Below are positions 29,086 to 37,525 of a stretch of 64,000 bases of DNA, piece by piece. The translations under genes and the position numbers were made by a program. Positions within the stretch are counted from its first letter, which is position 1, and every line of letters begins with the position of its first letter. The notes beneath the pieces are model-generated. The model saw nothing but the letters and a program-made list of their open reading frames with translations. It did no database searches and had not been told where the DNA came from. This DNA is from Planctomycetota bacterium (GTDB lineage Bacteria > Planctomycetota > Planctomycetia > Pirellulales > Pirellulaceae): positions 248,001-312,000 of the forward strand of contig JABAAE010000006.1 in the NCBI GenBank assembly GCA_014238905.1, in the 5' to 3' direction.

Positions 29086-32070
29086 CTATCTTCCACCACC
29101 TCGACCACTAGAGCCACCTCGACCACTAGAGCCACCTCGACTACTACTAGAGCTGCCTCGACCAAACCCGCTGAAAGGGTTGCTTCCTCCTCCACGTCCA
29201 CTGATAGCCCCACTCCCCATTCTACTTTGAAGAAATGCTGCGGGATTAAACGCTGGAGTAGATGATGCCGATGCACTTCCAGTTCGAGAGGAAGTACTAC
29301 TAGAAGAGGTGGGAGCAGGAGCTTGCAATCCATCAATAAAGGTTTTTGCAGCATCAGGGGTGATTTTCTTAAGTCCCAGAACAATCACCGTTCCATCATT
29401 GATCGCGTCCTCGGTGTCGAGGGCCTCCACAATCATCTGAACCTGCTTGTAAAGGAACTCGGGACCGGTCACCAAAATCGCGTTAATTTGGGAATCAACT
29501 CCAACAGTCATCTTGGGCTCAGTCTGCTCGACTCCACTTTTGCCCCCACCTTGGCCGCCTTTGCCCCGTCCCATCAACTGTTGCAACATTTTCATTTGCT
29601 CGGCCTGTTGATTGCCACCACTCGACCGGCCTTGCTGCTTCGGAGCCTTAATTCGGTCGGCAAGCTGTGATTTAATAACTTCTGAAAGCGCCGTCGCGTC
29701 TCGGTATTTAACAGGGATCGAATACGTTCGTCCGTCCAACGTCGGATCATGATCTGGACTATCAGTATCAAAATAATTGATATACTCCATGATGATGTCC
29801 ATATCGGTCTGGTTCGCTTGAACGAGAAGAACATTCTTCAAAGCATCGGCATCAATCTTGACATCACCGGTCAATAATTCTGAGGTGATGGCTCCAGTAT
29901 CAGCGGCAGCACCTCCGCCTCCGAGAAGACCACCCAGCATTTGCCCGGCAGCACCTCCAATTGCATTTTGGGCCAGCCCACCAATCATTCCACCAAGCCC
30001 ACCTCCAGCAGCACCACCGCCACCAGTATCGCCGCTAATTCCCAAAAACATCCCCAAAAGGTCTTTCATCTCTACAGCCTTACGATGTTTCAACTCAATA
30101 ATGGTCGGTAAAGAGGGTCGCGTCAAAAACGCTTCCTGATCCTTCAGAAACTCTTTGATCTCAGCCAAGGCCGTGAGATCGTCTGAAATGATAAACAGGC
30201 CGGCATTCGTTTCTCGTATCAGAATCGGTGCTCCAGGTACTGATTGAATTTCTCCCTGCTTCATCAAGACACCATCATCTGCGGGGCCTTCGTTTCCCTC
30301 CTGCATTCGAGTCATGGTGACGTTCAGAAATGGCAACTCCCGACTTCGATAGCCGGTAATGGGAGTTGATTTTTCATTTTTTTTTGCCTCGGGTAATTCT
30401 TGAGGCTCGGCATTTCCCTGTCCATCTCCTGGGCTTTGGGTACCTTCGCTTGGGATATCAAGCTCCGGTTTGGTCTCGGGTTTAAGCATCGGCTCAAGCC
30501 CCGTTTCGGGAATGAGAGACTTACGTGGGATCAAATCCAATCCAGACTTCGCCGCATCCGATTTGTAAACCTTAATTTTATTCGGGCGTCCCATCGTCTG
30601 ATACATGTCCTTGATCAGATCAATAGTCGAAGCAGCCTGATTCCCACGGTAGCTGTACTGAAGGTAGTTTTTTTCGTTTTGACCGGCCAACCCCAATGGC
30701 GGATCAATGGATTCCACAAGCTTTTTGATTGCCATCAATTGAGCTGGCTTTGCTTTAGCAATGAGCTGATCAGAATAGAGCGGGTCGGCCAGGAATACCG
30801 GATCGTTGGGAGCGGCTTCCACTTCTACTGAAATTCCGTACATCTTGTTCAAGATTTCTATCATCGAATCAGCGTCATAATCGTTCAGGCGAATCACCTC
30901 AAAAGACGATGCATCCGACTGCAGCGAGCCGAGTGTTTCCTCAATGATCGTGTGCACCTCAGGAGTTCCATAGGCTACTATTTCACCTGCTTCTTCAGCC
31001 AAAGCCAATCTCAGCCCTTCGGTCCCGGCAAGCAAAGTCCTGAGGACCTGCAGAGTCAATTCGCGATCAGCAGCAACGGCATACTTTTTTGTCAAAGGCT
31101 GAGCCAATTGGGCGGTAGTTTCATCAACAGCAACCTCTTTATCCAGCAAAGAAACAAGGCTGGTAAAACGCTTGATCGTCTTCGGGGTTCCGCTAAGGAT
31201 GAACTTGTTTCCAAATGTTTGAACGACGACTTTCAACTTTTCACCATTCTCTTCATCGTCATAGGCATTTTCGTCATCTAACGGAATGATTTCTGTTGCT
31301 ACACCCAGAATTTCCTCCGGCGTCGAATACTTTAATTCAACGATTTCTACCATTCCTTCTTTGACGCCGGCAATCGTCTTGGCCAACTCTAAGTACTTTT
31401 GAAGAAGCCGTAGCCTTCCTCCGGTCTCTCGCACAACCATCAGTTGGCTCGAATTGACTAGCAACTGCCGACCGCCCTGTGCATCACGAACCAATTTCTC
31501 GGTTTCCTTTGCAAACTCGCCCGCATCGACCCCGCTCATATCAAATTCAGTTTGAGTCAGCTCATATTCGCCACGACCACCCAAATCCGATGAGGGAATC
31601 GTCTCAATCATCGTCGGTGGTATCTCTACATTGAGGTCATGAACGATAATTAAATTTGCATGACGAATCAGAATGTATCCCTGTTCCCGGATAAGAAAGC
31701 TATTCAGGACATCCATCGCCTCCAAAAGCGTAAATTCACCATTGCTGTAATAACTGAAGGATCCCTCAGGCGTCACTGCCATATTCAAATCCAGCTTGGC
31801 CTCGTCGGCAAACCACTGAATCACCTTGCCCCACTCCGTATTCTTAAAAACAAATTTGAGCTTTCCGGTGTTGAAATCCGGTCGTTCTTCATTTGACGAT
31901 TCTTCGGATTTTTCCGGTGGATTCGCCGTCAAACTCGCGATTTCGGGCTTGTCTTGGGGGACGCCTGCGTCGGTTTCCTGACCTAAAGATTCGACATGGG
32001 TGAAAGCAACCAATGTGCAAATGAAAAAGCTCGGAAGAAAAAACCACGCAGGTTTGATTACTAATTGCAT
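29086..32070 (-). CDS. Secretin N-domain-like periplasmic repeat protein with Gly/Arg/Ser tail
   Basis: The protein has 994 residues with a signal peptide (about 1-30). From residue 65 on it contains several successive N0/N1-type secretin subdomains, for example LNMAVTPEGSFSYYSNGEFT, VEIVELKYSTPEEILGVATEI and VIRLNDYDADSMIEILNKMYG, resembling GspD/PilQ periplasmic repeats. A Gly-rich stretch (about 685-735) and further N-domain-like units (about 780-840 and 900-930) follow. The C-terminal secretin barrel signature (VPxLGDIPxLG-like) is absent. Instead the last 60 residues are Ser/Gly/Arg-rich with SGRGG and SSSSRGG units. It may be a periplasmic scaffold or an unusual secretin. No other type II secretion genes are nearby. 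Confidence 0.8.
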   Translation of the reverse strand: MQLVIKPAWFFLPSFFICTLVAFTHVESLGQETDAGVPQDKPEIASLTANPPEKSEESSNEERPDFNTGKLKFVFKNTEWGKVIQWFADEAKLDLNMAVTPEGSFSYYSNGEFTLLEAMDVLNSFLIREQGYILIRHANLIIVHDLNVEIPPTMIETIPSSDLGGRGEYELTQTEFDMSGVDAGEFAKETEKLVRDAQGGRQLLVNSSQLMVVRETGGRLRLLQKYLELAKTIAGVKEGMVEIVELKYSTPEEILGVATEIIPLDDENAYDDEENGEKLKVVVQTFGNKFILSGTPKTIKRFTSLVSLLDKEVAVDETTAQLAQPLTKKYAVAADRELTLQVLRTLLAGTEGLRLALAEEAGEIVAYGTPEVHTIIEETLGSLQSDASSFEVIRLNDYDADSMIEILNKMYGISVEVEAAPNDPVFLADPLYSDQLIAKAKPAQLMAIKKLVESIDPPLGLAGQNEKNYLQYSYRGNQAASTIDLIKDMYQTMGRPNKIKVYKSDAAKSGLDLIPRKSLIPETGLEPMLKPETKPELDIPSEGTQSPGDGQGNAEPQELPEAKKNEKSTPITGYRSRELPFLNVTMTRMQEGNEGPADDGVLMKQGEIQSVPGAPILIRETNAGLFIISDDLTALAEIKEFLKDQEAFLTRPSLPTIIELKHRKAVEMKDLLGMFLGISGDTGGGGAAGGGLGGMIGGLAQNAIGGAAGQMLGGLLGGGGAAADTGAITSELLTGDVKIDADALKNVLLVQANQTDMDIIMEYINYFDTDSPDHDPTLDGRTYSIPVKYRDATALSEVIKSQLADRIKAPKQQGRSSGGNQQAEQMKMLQQLMGRGKGGQGGGKSGVEQTEPKMTVGVDSQINAILVTGPEFLYKQVQMIVEALDTEDAINDGTVIVLGLKKITPDAAKTFIDGLQAPAPTSSSSTSSRTGSASASSTPAFNPAAFLQSRMGSGAISGRGGGSNPFSGFGRGSSSSSRGGSSGRGGSSGRGGGR
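29096..29131 (-). repeat. 18-bp tandem repeat coding the RGG-type tail
   Basis: Two exact copies of an 18-bp unit (29096-29113 and 29114-29131), with a diverged third copy beyond, encode the SSGRGG repeats at the C-terminus of the secretin-like protein. Confidence 0.85.
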
Positions 32071-32292
32071 CTTACGTTTACCTTAGACTCGATTTTCGAC
32101 GACTTTTAGACTATTCCTCAGCTATACCATCCTAGTTTGCCATTTCATGCAAACCAGTAGACAAAATGAATAGGAAAAGACTAATTTGAATTAAACCTTT
32201 TGAAACGCGGATCGTTTCGAAAAAAATAAATATTGCCCAAAATCCGGACACCTGTGCTAACCGTACCCCATTCCAGGGAAGTTGTCGCCATT

Positions 32293-33705
32293 ATGAGTTT
32301 TGGCCGCCCAGTTTTAATGCTACTTACCCTTGTTTTTTTGGGTATTTCCCCAGTCATAGCGTTCCGATTAGGGGCCCAAGACAGCGTTTTCGTTGATCCG
32401 GGGCGATTTGGATTCAAATTACCTCGTGGAGAGGTGAAATGGTCCGACAAAAAAGTAAACGCGTTAGTCAAAACCTCTACCGGTCATACCGTTGCACGCG
32501 TCCATGTCAAAGTCGGCGAAAACTTCATCGTAATCCTGCCGGACGGTAGACTGCAGCCAAAAACCGCTGCGGAGATCAAATTCACCGATGCTCCGGTCGT
32601 GTGGAACACCGGTGAAGAATTAGCTCAGCTAGTGACGAAAGGCCCATTATCCAAGTTCAAGACGATTCAGCGACGTCATCATGTATTTGTGTACAACACT
32701 TCTGAAAAGATGGCAGAGGTCACGATGAACGTCATGGAAAGCATGACCAGGGGCTTGGTCACCTACATGAAGCCGTTCGGAATTCCCGTGGAACTCCCGA
32801 AAGTCCCCTTGGTCGTTGTTATGTTTCAGACCGAGGCCCAGTTCCAAGCCTACCGAAAAATGCCACCGGGAGTTGTCGCCTATTACGATGTCATCACCAA
32901 TCGTGTTTTCCTTTATGAGGAATCCCCCCTTTTAAAGCTGGATCGTGATCTTGCCATCCGAAGTACACTGTCAACAATCGCCCATGAAGGAGCTCATCAG
33001 ATTCTCGCCAATATCGGCGTACAAAACCGCCTCTCTGGCTGGCCGATGTGGATTTCAGAAGGACTCGCTGAGTACCTCGCACCCACATCCGTTACCCGCA
33101 CAATGAAATGGAAAGGAGCAGGGCAAATCAATGACTTCAGGATGCTGGAGCTGGAAACATTCCTGCGAACCAAGGAGCTTGATGGAATCGATGGAAGCGT
33201 CTTAAAAGACACCGTTGCCGCCGCACGGCTGACGTCACGCGGCTATGCATCTGCCTGGTCGTTGACCAACTACCTTGCCAAGCGGGAAAAGAATGCGTTC
33301 CGTGACTACTTGAATAGCGTATCAAAACTTCGTCCGTTTGAAGGGTCGTTTCCGAATTCACCCCGCCAAGCGAAGATTGACAAAAATCTTTCTCAGTTTA
33401 AGGAATTCTTTGGTGAAAAATGGGAGGAAATCGAAACGGAAATGATCAAGTATCTAGGCCGCCAAAAGTTTGAATCACCGTTTAACAATTTCGTACATTA
33501 TGCCGTCCTGGTCGCGATACCCAACGGCTCCAAAGTTGAGAAAAAAAGTGCGGTTTTTCACATGGAGGATCTCGCCCGTCAATGGGCAGCTGAAGTGCTT
33601 CGAAAAAATGAATCGACAACTCGGCCAACTATAAAAATCATCAAATGTGTCGATCGACCGCAAGCCATTCTTGAAACAAAGTTCTTCTACGGAAGCCGGA
33701 GGTAA
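32293..33705 (+). CDS. DUF1570-type secreted zinc-metallopeptidase-like protein
   Basis: From the ATG at 32293 the product has 470 residues with a signal peptide (1-28, MSFGRPVLMLLTLVF then a short polar end). The HExxH zinc motif is present as HEGAH at 231-235, followed by a probable third ligand Glu in WISEGLAEYLAP (about 257). This matches the planctomycete DUF1570 family, predicted gluzincin-like peptidases that lack a characterised substrate. The frame extends upstream to a TTG at 32233, but this would put 20 non-signal residues before the signal peptide; AGGGAAG lies ahead of ATG 32293. It is divergent from the secretin-like gene, with about 220 bp between the starts. Confidence 0.85.
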   Translation: MSFGRPVLMLLTLVFLGISPVIAFRLGAQDSVFVDPGRFGFKLPRGEVKWSDKKVNALVKTSTGHTVARVHVKVGENFIVILPDGRLQPKTAAEIKFTDAPVVWNTGEELAQLVTKGPLSKFKTIQRRHHVFVYNTSEKMAEVTMNVMESMTRGLVTYMKPFGIPVELPKVPLVVVMFQTEAQFQAYRKMPPGVVAYYDVITNRVFLYEESPLLKLDRDLAIRSTLSTIAHEGAHQILANIGVQNRLSGWPMWISEGLAEYLAPTSVTRTMKWKGAGQINDFRMLELETFLRTKELDGIDGSVLKDTVAAARLTSRGYASAWSLTNYLAKREKNAFRDYLNSVSKLRPFEGSFPNSPRQAKIDKNLSQFKEFFGEKWEEIETEMIKYLGRQKFESPFNNFVHYAVLVAIPNGSKVEKKSAVFHMEDLARQWAAEVLRKNESTTRPTIKIIKCVDRPQAILETKFFYGSRR

Positions 33706-33888
33706 TGGGCCTCGTCAGGTTACTCACTTCTAGAATGCCTGATGGCGGTTTATTGGCCGACAAGGGCTCGTTGAGTTGAACGACTCTCGCCACGAATTGC
33801 AAATTACTGAATCGCAAATCGATTCCATTGGCAGTCTCGGTACCTGATTCTATATCCTTGCCATCAGATCAAAAGAATTCAACTCCAA

Positions 33889-34923
33889 CTAAATGGAAAC
33901 GATGCGACCGCCACAAACCGATTCAGTCTGTCTTTCCGCAAGTAAAATGGCATCTCGAGCCAATTCACCCCCAAGGATCGCCGAATCAGTATCCTCGACA
34001 ATACATCGCTGAACTTCCTGGATTTCACCAACAAATCCTGCAACGTCATCTCCAGTTGGCAATTCAGGACGAACAACAGTTCCATCGGATACCAAGACCT
34101 TTAAAGGAGCAGCCTCGGGATGGTCCGAGTAGGCCGCAAATTCAAAGTGCACTGTCGCATCCTCCAGGTGAATCTCATAACCATGCATGAATGGACGCCC
34201 CTGCTGATTAATGACACCACAAGTTGCCGACACCGTAAAATTGGATTCACCAAAATCAAATATTGAATTACAGAATTCAACAACATCACCTCGCATACGA
34301 CCAAAAGAGGCAACTCGCTCCGGCATGCCAAACAACATTCTGATCAGGTGAGCGTCATGCACATGCAAATCAATCATCGGTCCACCAACTGTTTTCCGAT
34401 CATAAAAATCGGGTAACCATGTAGGATCGGATATGATCCTCTTGAAATGACCACCCTTGAGCTTTCCATAAGTCCCCGACTCGATTAGAGCACGAGCATA
34501 TTGGTATTCAGGAAAATAAGGCAGTACATGTCCTACGAACAGTTTGACGCCATATTCTGAGGCCGTTGACACCAACAAATCACAATCGGTTGCATTGAGC
34601 GCCAATGGCTTTTCACAAAAAACATGTTTACCCGCTTTCATGGCAGCTTCGGAAGCACCAACGTGCAAACTGGGAGGCAAGCAGATGTCCACAATATCTA
34701 CGTCGCTTACAAGTAGTTCATCGAGTGAGTGAAACACTTCACATCCAGTGAGATCAACTTTTTCGCCGGGAGGTCCAAAATTTCCCTGAATGTCTGTCCA
34801 GTCTCCTGACCGCTTCTTGGGGTCACTTGAGCAAATAGCTGACACTTCAATACCGGCAATTCGCTGATAGGCCAACCAATGAATCCACCCCATAAACCCG
34901 ACGCCGACCAATCCAACCTTCAT
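33889..34923 (-). CDS. Gfo/Idh/MocA-family oxidoreductase
   Basis: The 344-residue product begins MKVGLVGVGFMGWIHW, the Rossmann NAD(P)-binding start of the family, and has the signature EKPLALNATDCDLLV (EKP motif, with the catalytic Lys) and the IDLHVHDAHLIRML segment that includes the catalytic His region. These enzymes oxidise or reduce sugars, inositols and related polyols. The frame is open upstream to 35025, but those 34 residues precede the Rossmann fold and are not family-like; the ATG at 34923 has a weak AGAAAGA site. The sulfotransferase gene lies 172 bp upstream on the same strand. Substrate and cofactor preference are not predictable. Confidence 0.9.
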   Translation of the reverse strand: MKVGLVGVGFMGWIHWLAYQRIAGIEVSAICSSDPKKRSGDWTDIQGNFGPPGEKVDLTGCEVFHSLDELLVSDVDIVDICLPPSLHVGASEAAMKAGKHVFCEKPLALNATDCDLLVSTASEYGVKLFVGHVLPYFPEYQYARALIESGTYGKLKGGHFKRIISDPTWLPDFYDRKTVGGPMIDLHVHDAHLIRMLFGMPERVASFGRMRGDVVEFCNSIFDFGESNFTVSATCGVINQQGRPFMHGYEIHLEDATVHFEFAAYSDHPEAAPLKVLVSDGTVVRPELPTGDDVAGFVGEIQEVQRCIVEDTDSAILGGELARDAILLAERQTESVCGGRIVSI

Positions 34924-35095
34924 TGATGTCTTTCTGCTCAATTGCTGACTGTGTGCTAACGGTGTTGATCCCAACAACCCATGCCATTCCGAGCCCGATG
35001 GTTCGAAAGACATTTCCAACATCATGATCGATCAGTCGCGGCCGTTCCACCGCCCGTCATTGGCGGACGCCCCAATTTAGAAGTATTTGTATGCC

Positions 35096-35977
35096 CTAGC
35101 CATCGGAATCAATCCAATCACGGTTCTCTTCATAGCCAGCTACAATCAGCGCTTCGCCAGCTTCTTCGGCGAACCAATGTCGTACATCCCTTGAAAAATA
35201 GGACTTCCAGTCGCCCACCACTCCTTTTCGATAGAAGCTCGCTACATTTTCTTTGCGGAATCCAGGAGTCGTTTTATCGTTCAACGGTGCAGCGAGATCG
35301 GGATCCACTTCAAAAAATTCATACATCATCCGACGAAACTTGTCAGTCTCCTGGTGAATTTCTTCGTAAGTCATGGCCAAAACACTATCGCGATGATTTC
35401 CAATGTACTCAACGTCGTTTTTTACAAACGTTGCCCACTGTTTCGCCCTCGTCCGCACCCATTCCTCTGAATCGAGGAGCTCCTTTTGCCGGCGTTTGAA
35501 ATAGGCGGGATGCCGGTGGAACTTCCTACGTTTTTTTTGCATCTCGGGAAACTTACGAAATGCATCGTTTTCCAGACGAAGAAAATGGTACGTCAAACTA
35601 ACCAGGCAATCGCGACCGTCTCGGGTGACATGAATTTGGCGAGTACCTTCCATGACAAGACTGTCGATCGGACGTGGAGTTCGATCGACGAATACAAAGG
35701 CGTTTTTTTTGTTTTGCAGTGAAGCCCCAATCTCGATCAATCGTTTCAGAAAGAGCTCGTATTCCCTGACTACCGATTCTTGAATTGCCTCCTGCGAGAG
35801 TATCGAAGACGGACTACAGGTCTTTTCGATCAGCCTGCGAAACTCTCCATCCATCACGTCGAAATGATATTCGCCTGTACAACAGATATGGGGATGCAAA
35901 TTAAGCAAATTCCCAATCCAATTCGTGCCAGATCGCATGAATCCTCGTAGTTGAAAAAAACGCTTTGGTTGCTCCAT
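35096..35977 (-). CDS. Sulfotransferase family protein
   Basis: This 293-residue protein has the two PAPS-binding elements of cytosolic-type sulfotransferases: the 5'-phosphosulfate loop FMRSGTNWIGNLL (residues 13-25) and the 3'-phosphate motif VTRDGRDCLVSLTYHF (117-132). Such enzymes transfer sulfate from PAPS to carbohydrate or other hydroxyl acceptors. A GAGAAAAA stretch precedes the ATG. The nearest neighbours are the oxidoreductase downstream and pheA upstream. A role in sulfating a surface glycan is plausible, given the glycan cluster at 48.9-53.9 kb, but they are not adjacent, so this is inference. Confidence 0.88.
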   Translation of the reverse strand: MEQPKRFFQLRGFMRSGTNWIGNLLNLHPHICCTGEYHFDVMDGEFRRLIEKTCSPSSILSQEAIQESVVREYELFLKRLIEIGASLQNKKNAFVFVDRTPRPIDSLVMEGTRQIHVTRDGRDCLVSLTYHFLRLENDAFRKFPEMQKKRRKFHRHPAYFKRRQKELLDSEEWVRTRAKQWATFVKNDVEYIGNHRDSVLAMTYEEIHQETDKFRRMMYEFFEVDPDLAAPLNDKTTPGFRKENVASFYRKGVVGDWKSYFSRDVRHWFAEEAGEALIVAGYEENRDWIDSDG

Positions 35978-36165
35978 TTTTTCTCAATCAGTGAAATCTT
36001 GGTTATCAAACGTAACTGGTTTACAGGAACAAGGCATTGGGTCAACGCCCAAGGAACCGATTTCCGGTCCATTTGCAAATGCTTTTTCGAATCATGCCAC
36101 TGGTGCAGTAAATTTTATAGCTCGACAGATCGCTAACGGCCGACCATTGAAGAGCGACTAACATA

Positions 36166-37305
36166 TCAAGTGTCCTGTTTTGAACTGGATCCCGAAGTCC
36201 CTGAACGGGAATCGTTCAGCTTTCCCACAGCAGGATAAGATCCCAGAAAAGTCAATTGCTCGGTTTTTCGCTCTAACATTCGCAACGCGTTTCGAACTCG
36301 AACTTCATCACGATGCCCTTGGAATTCTGCAAAAAATGTGTATTCGCTAAAAACTTCTGGCTTCGGAAAAGATTCGATCCAGGTCAAGTTCAACTTAGCT
36401 CTTTTAAATACATTCATCACGTCGGCTAACGCACCGGATTGGTGCGGCACTTCGAACATTATCGACGTCTTGTCGCAGGATGTTTTTTTGGGAACTTTGA
36501 TAAAATCTTTGGCTGGGTCAGCAATCACAGCGAATCGTGTCAGGTTACCGGATTGATCTTCAATACCCTGACGAATCACACGTAAGCCATACCCCACCGC
36601 CGCTTCTTGACTGGCAATGGCCGCGACTGAAGTTCCCCGCTTTTTAGCATCCGCTGCCGCTTCTGCGGAACTGTTGACGGCAACCGTCACGACATCCGAT
36701 GACAAGTTCTCGGCGAGCCAGCCACGACATTGTGAAATCGCTTGCGCCTTACTGCGGATTTCCCGAATTTCCGATAGCTTGCCAAGGCCCACTAAACAGT
36801 GGCCAACCGGCAGGTGAATTTCCTGCACAATTCTGACCGCATTGGTGGAGAACATGGTTAAAGTGTCTGCAATTCGGCCATCGGTCGAATTTTCCAATGG
36901 GACCACTCCGCATGTCGATTGACCAGACATTACCGATTCAAAAACAGCGGTGATCGAACGAAGGGGTTCCAGTGTTTTAAATGAACCGAATTCACTGGTG
37001 GCCGCGAGATAGCTATAACTGAATTTCGGTCCCAAATAGCTGATTTTTTTTGTGGGCAACTGCTTTTGGCATAAGCTCTGAATCTCAAGAAGAAGTCGGG
37101 CGCCGTCCTCTTTTTCAAGGCCATTGGAGGAACCAACGACCTTGGGGATCCAATCAAGAGCGTTTTCCTTCGCTTCACCATCCGCTTGAAGCTCCTTTGC
37201 CAGCTCAATTCGCTTGCAGACCGCTGCGATGATTTCTTTGTCGATATCCCGGATATCACGCCGAATGGTGGCTTTAGATCGGTGAGTTTGTTTTGCTTTT
37301 GCCAT
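36166..37305 (-). CDS. pheA: Prephenate dehydratase with degenerate chorismate-mutase-like N-terminus
   Basis: From the ATG at 37305 the protein has 379 residues. The central part is a prephenate dehydratase, which converts prephenate to phenylpyruvate in phenylalanine synthesis: ISYLGPKFSYSYLAA, VVPLENSTDGRIADTL and the catalytic TRF in NLTRFAVIA. A C-terminal ACT domain follows (IMFEVPHQSGALADVM), but its Phe-binding ESRP motif reads ESFP. The N-terminal 85 residues resemble an AroQ chorismate mutase (IRDIDKEIIAAVCKRIELA), yet the second-helix catalytic residues are not recognisable. The frame is open to a TTG at 37350; ATG 37305 seems better, although neither has a clear ribosome-binding site. 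It is divergent from dnaK. Confidence 0.88.
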   Translation of the reverse strand: MAKAKQTHRSKATIRRDIRDIDKEIIAAVCKRIELAKELQADGEAKENALDWIPKVVGSSNGLEKEDGARLLLEIQSLCQKQLPTKKISYLGPKFSYSYLAATSEFGSFKTLEPLRSITAVFESVMSGQSTCGVVPLENSTDGRIADTLTMFSTNAVRIVQEIHLPVGHCLVGLGKLSEIREIRSKAQAISQCRGWLAENLSSDVVTVAVNSSAEAAADAKKRGTSVAAIASQEAAVGYGLRVIRQGIEDQSGNLTRFAVIADPAKDFIKVPKKTSCDKTSIMFEVPHQSGALADVMNVFKRAKLNLTWIESFPKPEVFSEYTFFAEFQGHRDEVRVRNALRMLERKTEQLTFLGSYPAVGKLNDSRSGTSGSSSKQDT

Positions 37306-37408
37306 ATCGGGTGGCTTCAGGCGGCTGTCAAAATGGCACGATTTGGCCAAACCTAAATAAAATCAGGTTGGGTTATATCGTCGGAAAAAGGACGCAAAGT
37401 CGCAGTAT

Positions 37409-37434
37409 TGCCGTGTTCTTGCGTAAAAACGGCA
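37409..37434. promoter_or_regulatory. Inverted repeat next to the dnaK -24 box
   Basis: TGCCGT (37409-37414) and ACGGCA (37429-37434) form a 6-bp inverted repeat with a 14-bp spacer that ends 1 bp before the -24 element of the dnaK promoter. It could be an operator or activator site, but six base pairs is short and chance is possible. Confidence 0.4.
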
Positions 37435-37435
37435 G

Positions 37436-37453
37436 TTGGCACGCTCTTTGCTT
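37436..37453 (+). promoter_or_regulatory. Sigma-54 (-24/-12) promoter of dnaK
   Basis: TTGGCACGCTCTTTGCTT matches the RpoN consensus TGGCACG-N4-TTGCW at every defined position. GG at 37438-37439 and GC at 37450-37451 are separated by the required 10 bp. Transcription would begin near 37463, giving a leader of about 63 nt before the ATG at 37526. The leader ends with the strong site AAAGGAGAG. No CIRCE element is visible. Confidence 0.82.
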
Positions 37454-37525
37454 ACATAATGATTGTTTAAACCTAAATAATAAAAAATACGCAATAGAAA
37501 ACATAGTACTTGAAAGGAGAGTCCC

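Larger units (their letters stand above)
37349..37480. repeat. 12-bp direct repeats flanking the dnaK promoter
   Basis: AAACCTAAATAA occurs exactly at 37349-37360 and at 37469-37480, 120 bp apart, in the pheA-dnaK intergenic region. A TGGCACG precedes each copy (37334-37340 and 37437-37443). The second TGGCACG is the -24 box of the sigma-54 promoter; the first lacks a proper -12 box. Confidence 0.7.

Noticed and set aside
29858-30139. Pro/Ala-rich plus-strand frame
   Set aside because: This is the antisense reading of the Gly-rich stretch of the secretin-like protein; complementing glycine codons gives proline codons.
37306-37525. CIRCE element in front of dnaK
   Set aside because: The TTAGCACTC-N9-GAGTGCTAA pattern was looked for and is absent; the only dyad near the promoter is a short TGCCGT/ACGGCA pair.
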